From NCBI RefSeq assembly GCF_001854805.1, contig NZ_MBLO01000263.1, forward strand, positions 53,886 through 117,885: a stretch of DNA of 64,000 bases, written 5' to 3'. The DNA is from Pseudofrankia coriaricola (GTDB lineage: Bacteria; Actinomycetota; Actinomycetes; Frankiales; Frankiaceae). The position numbers and the translations under genes were made by a program. Below the pieces are notes generated by a model. The model made no database searches and was not told the origin of the DNA. It was given only the letters and a program-made list of their open reading frames with translations. Positions 60,495 through 64,000 of the stretch are shown here, piece after piece; within the stretch, counting starts at the first letter, position 1; each line of letters starts with the position of its first letter.

Positions 60495-63377
60495 TTATGC
60501 GGGTGCGGTGGTGCTGGTGGCGACGGGGGCGTCTTCCGCTGGGCTGGGGGCGCTGCCGCTGGGGGCGCTGCCGCTTCGGCTGATGGCGCGTTCGTCGGTG
60601 CCGAGGTAGCTGGCGATGACCTTCGGGTCGTCGCGAACGGTGCCGGGGGTGCCCTCGGCGATGACGCGACCGGTTTCGAGGCAGTAGACGCGGTCAGAAA
60701 TACTCATGATCAGCGGCATGTCATGCTCAATGACGAGCATGGCCGCGTCGAGCTCACGGCGGATCTCCTGGATGAGGGGGCCGAATGCCTCCGTTTCTCG
60801 TTGGGCGACGCCCGCGGTCGGCTCGTCGAGGCAGAGCAGGCGGGCGTCGAGCGCGAGCAGCCCGGCGAGCTCGACGATGCGGCGGGTGCCAGTGGACAGG
60901 TCCGCGATGAACGCGTCGGCATACCGACCAAGACCGAGGAAACCGATGAGATCATCGGCGGCGGATCGCTGGGCGCGTTCCCGGGTGAAGGTGTGCGGCA
61001 GGTGCAGGGCGGTGGACAGCAGCCCGGTGCGGCCGCGTGCCTCCAGGGCGATCTGCACGGTCTGGCGGACGGTGAGCTCGGGGAACAGCGTCGCGGCCTG
61101 GAAGGTGCGCCCGAGCCCGGCCCGGGCCCGGGCGGTCGGACCGGTGGCGGTGACGTCACGACCCAGGAGCTCGACGGTGCCGGTGGCGGGGGCGAAGCCG
61201 CCGATGGCGTTCATCAGGGTGGACTTCCCGGCGCCGTTGGTGCCGATCAGACCCACGATCTCACCGGGCGCGACCTGGATCGATACACCGTCGACCGCGG
61301 TCAGGCCGCCGAAACGGACCCGCACGTCGTTCGTCCGCAGCATCGGCCGATCCGCGGGGAGTGGCTCGCGGGGGACGGTCCGGGTAAGTGCCTTGGCCGG
61401 GGCGATCTCCGGTTTGCCGGCAGGCTGGGGGCCGAGCCGTTTGTCGGCGAGGCGCAGGAGGGCGTCACGGGCGGCGTAGCCGATCTGGACGAGGCCGCCG
61501 GGGAAGTAGAGAAGCAGGATCAGCAGGCCGAGACTGGAGGTGAGCAGCGGGACGATGTCGTTGCCGGGGAAGATCGCCGGCAGGCCGATGACCCAGAGCG
61601 CACCCAGCACCGGACCGTAGATCGAACCAAGACCACCGATGACGACGATCGACACGAGGCTCAGCGAGTCGGCCGACAGGAAGTACCTGTCGGAGTACGG
61701 CACGTTCTGGACCGCACCGGCAAGCAGGCTGCCCCCGAGACCGGCGATCCCACCAGCCAGCGCGAACGCGCGCAGCTTCACCCGGGTCGCCCCCACGGTG
61801 TAGGCCGCGGCGGTCGCCGCGTTGTCCCGCACCCCGATGGTGGTGCGGCCGATCCCGGAACGGCGTAACCGGGCGACGACGGCCAGCACGATGGCCAGCA
61901 CGGCAAGGACCAGGTAGTAGTAGGCGCGCTGGCTGGTGATGTCGATACCGAACGCGGTGTCACGGGTGAACGACGCCGTGTGGGCGCCCTCGTCCTGGAA
62001 CACCTCCCGGCGGTAGAGGTACTGCTCGGCGGCGATCCCGAACGCGAACGTACTGACCGCGAGCAGCAACCCGCGTACCCGTAGCGCGCCCGCCCCCACG
62101 ATGGCGGCGAGCGCGGCGGCGACGAGGCTCGCGAGCAGGACCGCCACCGGGAACGGCAGCGCGTTCAGGGCGAAGGTGCTGCCCCCGATCTGGATCTGCA
62201 GGCCGCGGTTCAGCGCCGCGGCGGTCAGCGCGCCGAGCCCGGCGAACGCCATCTGGCCCAGCGAGAGCTGCCCGGCCCAGCCGGTGAGGATGGTGACCGA
62301 GGCGGCACAGATCGCATAGCCGAGAATCACCGTGTAGAGCAGCTGCCGCGACGCCTGCGGCACCAGCAACGGCAGGACGATCGCCAGCACGCCCAGGAAG
62401 AGGAGCGGCGCGCGCTCCAGCTGGCGGACCCACCACAGATCACGCAGCCGTTCGGGAATCGGCGCGGCCTTCGGGGCGAACGAGAACGACGAGGTCTCGG
62501 TGTCGCGGCCGCGGCTGACGAGGAACACCGCCGCCAGGACCAGCAGGAAGATGACGAAGTCGGTCAGACCCGGCTGGGTAAGCCAGTTGAACTGGATGAA
62601 CGACTGCAGCAGCCCAAGCACGACGCCCGCGAGCAGCGCGATGCGCATGGACACCATCCGGGCGATCACCGCCGCGGCCAGCGCTCGCACCAGCGTGGTC
62701 GGGCCCAGGGTGGTGACCTGGGTGAGGGTCTTGGTCTGTGCGGAGATCAGGATCAGGCAGATCGTCCCGATCAGCCCGGCCAGCGCCCACATCGCCGTGG
62801 AGACGATCTTCGGGCTGATGCCCTGCAGCCTCGCCAGCTCTGGGTTGCTGGCCGACGCCCGCACGGTGCGGCCGAGCACGGTGCGGCTCAGGAACAGGCC
62901 GAGCAGGAGCGCGACGAGGGGAACCGTGACCAGGACGCTCAGCTGCGCTCCGGTGATCCGCAGGCCGTCGACCGGCGACCATGCCCCACCCCACGGCACC
63001 GGATACGACTCGCTCGCGTAGTCGTCGAGGTCGGGAAGGCCGGTGACGATGGTGAGCGCCAGCTGCGCGACGCCGATGGTGGCGACCAGCAGGATCACCC
63101 TCGGTGCCTGGAACAGCCGACGGACCACGGCGAGATCGACGAGCGCGCCGAACAGCGTGCCGACGACGAGCGCGATGACCAGGGCGATCCAGTACGGCAC
63201 GTTCCACCGCACCACCAGCAGCGCGAACAGCACGGAGCCGACAAGACCCATGTTCGCGACGGCGAAGTTGATGACCCGCGTCGAGCGGTGGACCAGCACG
63301 ATGCCGATCGCGAGCAGACCGATGACCAGGCCACTGACACCGCCATCGAACAGCAACTGGGTAGTAGGCATCTCCAT
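60495..63377 (-). CDS. Fused LivH-LivM-LivG: branched-chain-type ABC permease and ATPase
   Basis: A single 960-residue polypeptide with three ABC subunits in order: LivH permease (about 1-295; VLVHRSTRVINFAVANMGL), LivM permease (about 320-640; LTGWAGQLSLGQMAFAGLGAL, LSADSLSLVSIVVIGGLGSIYGP), and LivG ATPase (about 690-925). In the ATPase: Walker A GTNGAGKST, Q-loop LGRTFQAATL, Walker B LLCLDEPTAG, H-loop VIEHDM. The signature is LSTGTRR rather than LSGGQ. Its start is 5 bp after the LivF stop. The usual arrangement has separate genes. Confidence 0.93.
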   Translation of the reverse strand: MEMPTTQLLFDGGVSGLVIGLLAIGIVLVHRSTRVINFAVANMGLVGSVLFALLVVRWNVPYWIALVIALVVGTLFGALVDLAVVRRLFQAPRVILLVATIGVAQLALTIVTGLPDLDDYASESYPVPWGGAWSPVDGLRITGAQLSVLVTVPLVALLLGLFLSRTVLGRTVRASASNPELARLQGISPKIVSTAMWALAGLIGTICLILISAQTKTLTQVTTLGPTTLVRALAAAVIARMVSMRIALLAGVVLGLLQSFIQFNWLTQPGLTDFVIFLLVLAAVFLVSRGRDTETSSFSFAPKAAPIPERLRDLWWVRQLERAPLLFLGVLAIVLPLLVPQASRQLLYTVILGYAICAASVTILTGWAGQLSLGQMAFAGLGALTAAALNRGLQIQIGGSTFALNALPFPVAVLLASLVAAALAAIVGAGALRVRGLLLAVSTFAFGIAAEQYLYRREVFQDEGAHTASFTRDTAFGIDITSQRAYYYLVLAVLAIVLAVVARLRRSGIGRTTIGVRDNAATAAAYTVGATRVKLRAFALAGGIAGLGGSLLAGAVQNVPYSDRYFLSADSLSLVSIVVIGGLGSIYGPVLGALWVIGLPAIFPGNDIVPLLTSSLGLLILLLYFPGGLVQIGYAARDALLRLADKRLGPQPAGKPEIAPAKALTRTVPREPLPADRPMLRTNDVRVRFGGLTAVDGVSIQVAPGEIVGLIGTNGAGKSTLMNAIGGFAPATGTVELLGRDVTATGPTARARAGLGRTFQAATLFPELTVRQTVQIALEARGRTGLLSTALHLPHTFTRERAQRSAADDLIGFLGLGRYADAFIADLSTGTRRIVELAGLLALDARLLCLDEPTAGVAQRETEAFGPLIQEIRRELDAAMLVIEHDMPLIMSISDRVYCLETGRVIAEGTPGTVRDDPKVIASYLGTDERAISRSGSAPSGSAPSPAEDAPVATSTTAPA

Positions 63378-63382
63378 GACCG

Positions 63383-64000
63383 TCAGCCACCTTCCCGGCC
63401 GAGGAACACCGCGCGGGCCAGATCGTCACGTTCGGCCAGCTCACGGGCCGGGCCGGTGAACCGAACCTGCCCCTTCTCCAGGAACACCGCCCGGTCGGCG
63501 ACGGCGAGGGCGATGTTCAACGACTGCTCGACGACGACGATCGTCAGCCCGTCGGCCTTGAGCCGCTCCAGGATCACCAGCAGGTCCTGCACGACCGCCG
63601 GCGCCAGCCCCAGCGACAGCTCGTCGATCAGCAGCACCTCGGGGTCGTGCAGCAGCACCATCGCCAGCGCCAGCATCTGCTGCTGCCCACCGGACAGCGA
63701 CCCGGCGAGCTGGGACTGGCGGCCGGCGAGATCCGGGAACAGGCCGAGAACGTAGGCGAACCGGCGGTCACGGTCGGCCCGGTCGCGGCGGATCCGGAAC
63801 GCCGCCATCTCGAGGTTCTCCCGGATCGTCATATCCGGAAACACACCCTTACCGCCCGGCAACAGATGCACGCCGTACTTCCCACGCTGCTCCGGCGCGA
63901 CATAGGTGATCGTCCGGCCGTTGAGCCGCACCACACCCCGCGACGGCGTGCCGAGCCCGCAGATGACCTTCAGGATCGTCGACTTGCCGGCCCCGTTCGT
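63383..64000 (-). CDS. livF: LivF-type ABC ATPase, N-terminus beyond the window
   Basis: A partial ATPase subunit of the branched-chain-type transporter; the 5' end lies outside the window. Reading from the edge: NGAGKST (Walker A) at the right border, the Q-loop region VAPEQRGKYGVHLLPGGKGVF, SLSGGQQQMLALAMVLL (canonical signature) and LLIDELSLGLAPAVVQDLL (Walker B, LivF-type), EQSLNIAL with VVVEQ. Upstream of the LivHMG fusion by 5 bp, so this is the second ATPase half needed for the LivG domain. Confidence 0.93.
   Translation of the reverse strand, partial: TNGAGKSTILKVICGLGTPSRGVVRLNGRTITYVAPEQRGKYGVHLLPGGKGVFPDMTIRENLEMAAFRIRRDRADRDRRFAYVLGLFPDLAGRQSQLAGSLSGGQQQMLALAMVLLHDPEVLLIDELSLGLAPAVVQDLLVILERLKADGLTIVVVEQSLNIALAVADRAVFLEKGQVRFTGPARELAERDDLARAVFLGREGG

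Noticed and set aside
1..64000. CRISPR arrays, tRNA/rRNA genes, toxin-antitoxin or phage modules
   Set aside because: No regularly spaced repeats, no tRNA-like cloverleaf with CCA-type end, and no small-gene pairs or phage structural genes were seen by eye.

Overview
The window is very GC-rich, uses many GTG/TTG starts and is dense in F420/luciferase-like enzymes, SDRs, Amidohydro_2 proteins, MmpL, PASTA-less Ser/Thr kinase and LmeA-like genes. This points to a high-GC actinobacterium, most plausibly of the Frankia/Pseudofrankia type (an inference from gene content, not proven). No rRNA, tRNA, CRISPR array or intact insertion sequence was seen.

Left end (1-6.7 kb): an SDR, then a minus-strand block with a molybdopterin oxidoreductase followed by moaE-moaA-moaD (GTGA-coupled), i.e. 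an enzyme next to part of its cofactor pathway. Immediately upstream lies a decay zone: an aldehyde dehydrogenase pseudogene with two internal deletions and a 287-bp inverted copy of part of a luciferase-like monooxygenase gene.

6.7-21.6 kb: two paralogous TetR genes, each divergent from a catabolic gene and sharing a conserved promoter. They are followed by a row of catabolic genes (Amidohydro_2 x2, SnoaL, CMD, TauD), a PadR regulator, and a divergent formylglycine-generating enzyme / Cys-type sulfatase pair.

21.7-30.2 kb: a set of genes (luciferase-like monooxygenase, cupin, epoxide hydrolase, SDR, flavin reductase, IclR regulator, acyl-CoA ligase). Three, perhaps four, of its promoters share one architecture: TTGACA, a -10 box, and then two 16-bp palindromic operators exactly 21 bp apart. 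This looks like an autoregulated IclR regulon for a two-component flavin monooxygenase pathway.

29.6-38.6 kb: a long minus-strand operon (CaiB CoA-transferase, DUF35 protein, thiolase-like protein, ALDH, Amidohydro_2, SDR, P450, F420-type nitroreductase, TetR), with overlapping stops and starts. It reads as a CoA-dependent catabolic pathway. A divergent branched-chain-type solute-binding lipoprotein and a phosphotransferase follow.

41.8-49.7 kb: envelope and signalling genes: LmeA-like protein, membrane Ser/Thr kinase, MmpL transporter, NarL-type histidine kinase. The partner response regulator is reduced to a deletion remnant. A second solute-binding lipoprotein follows.

50.6-64 kb: a minus-strand operon that starts beyond the right edge: LivF, a single-polypeptide LivH-LivM-LivG fusion, a solute-binding protein, a Gfo/Idh oxidoreductase, GH3 beta-glucosidase, GH78 alpha-L-rhamnosidase, an HSL-type esterase and GH1 beta-glucosidase. 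Together they suggest import and intracellular deglycosylation of a rhamnosyl-glucosyl (plant-type) glycoside.
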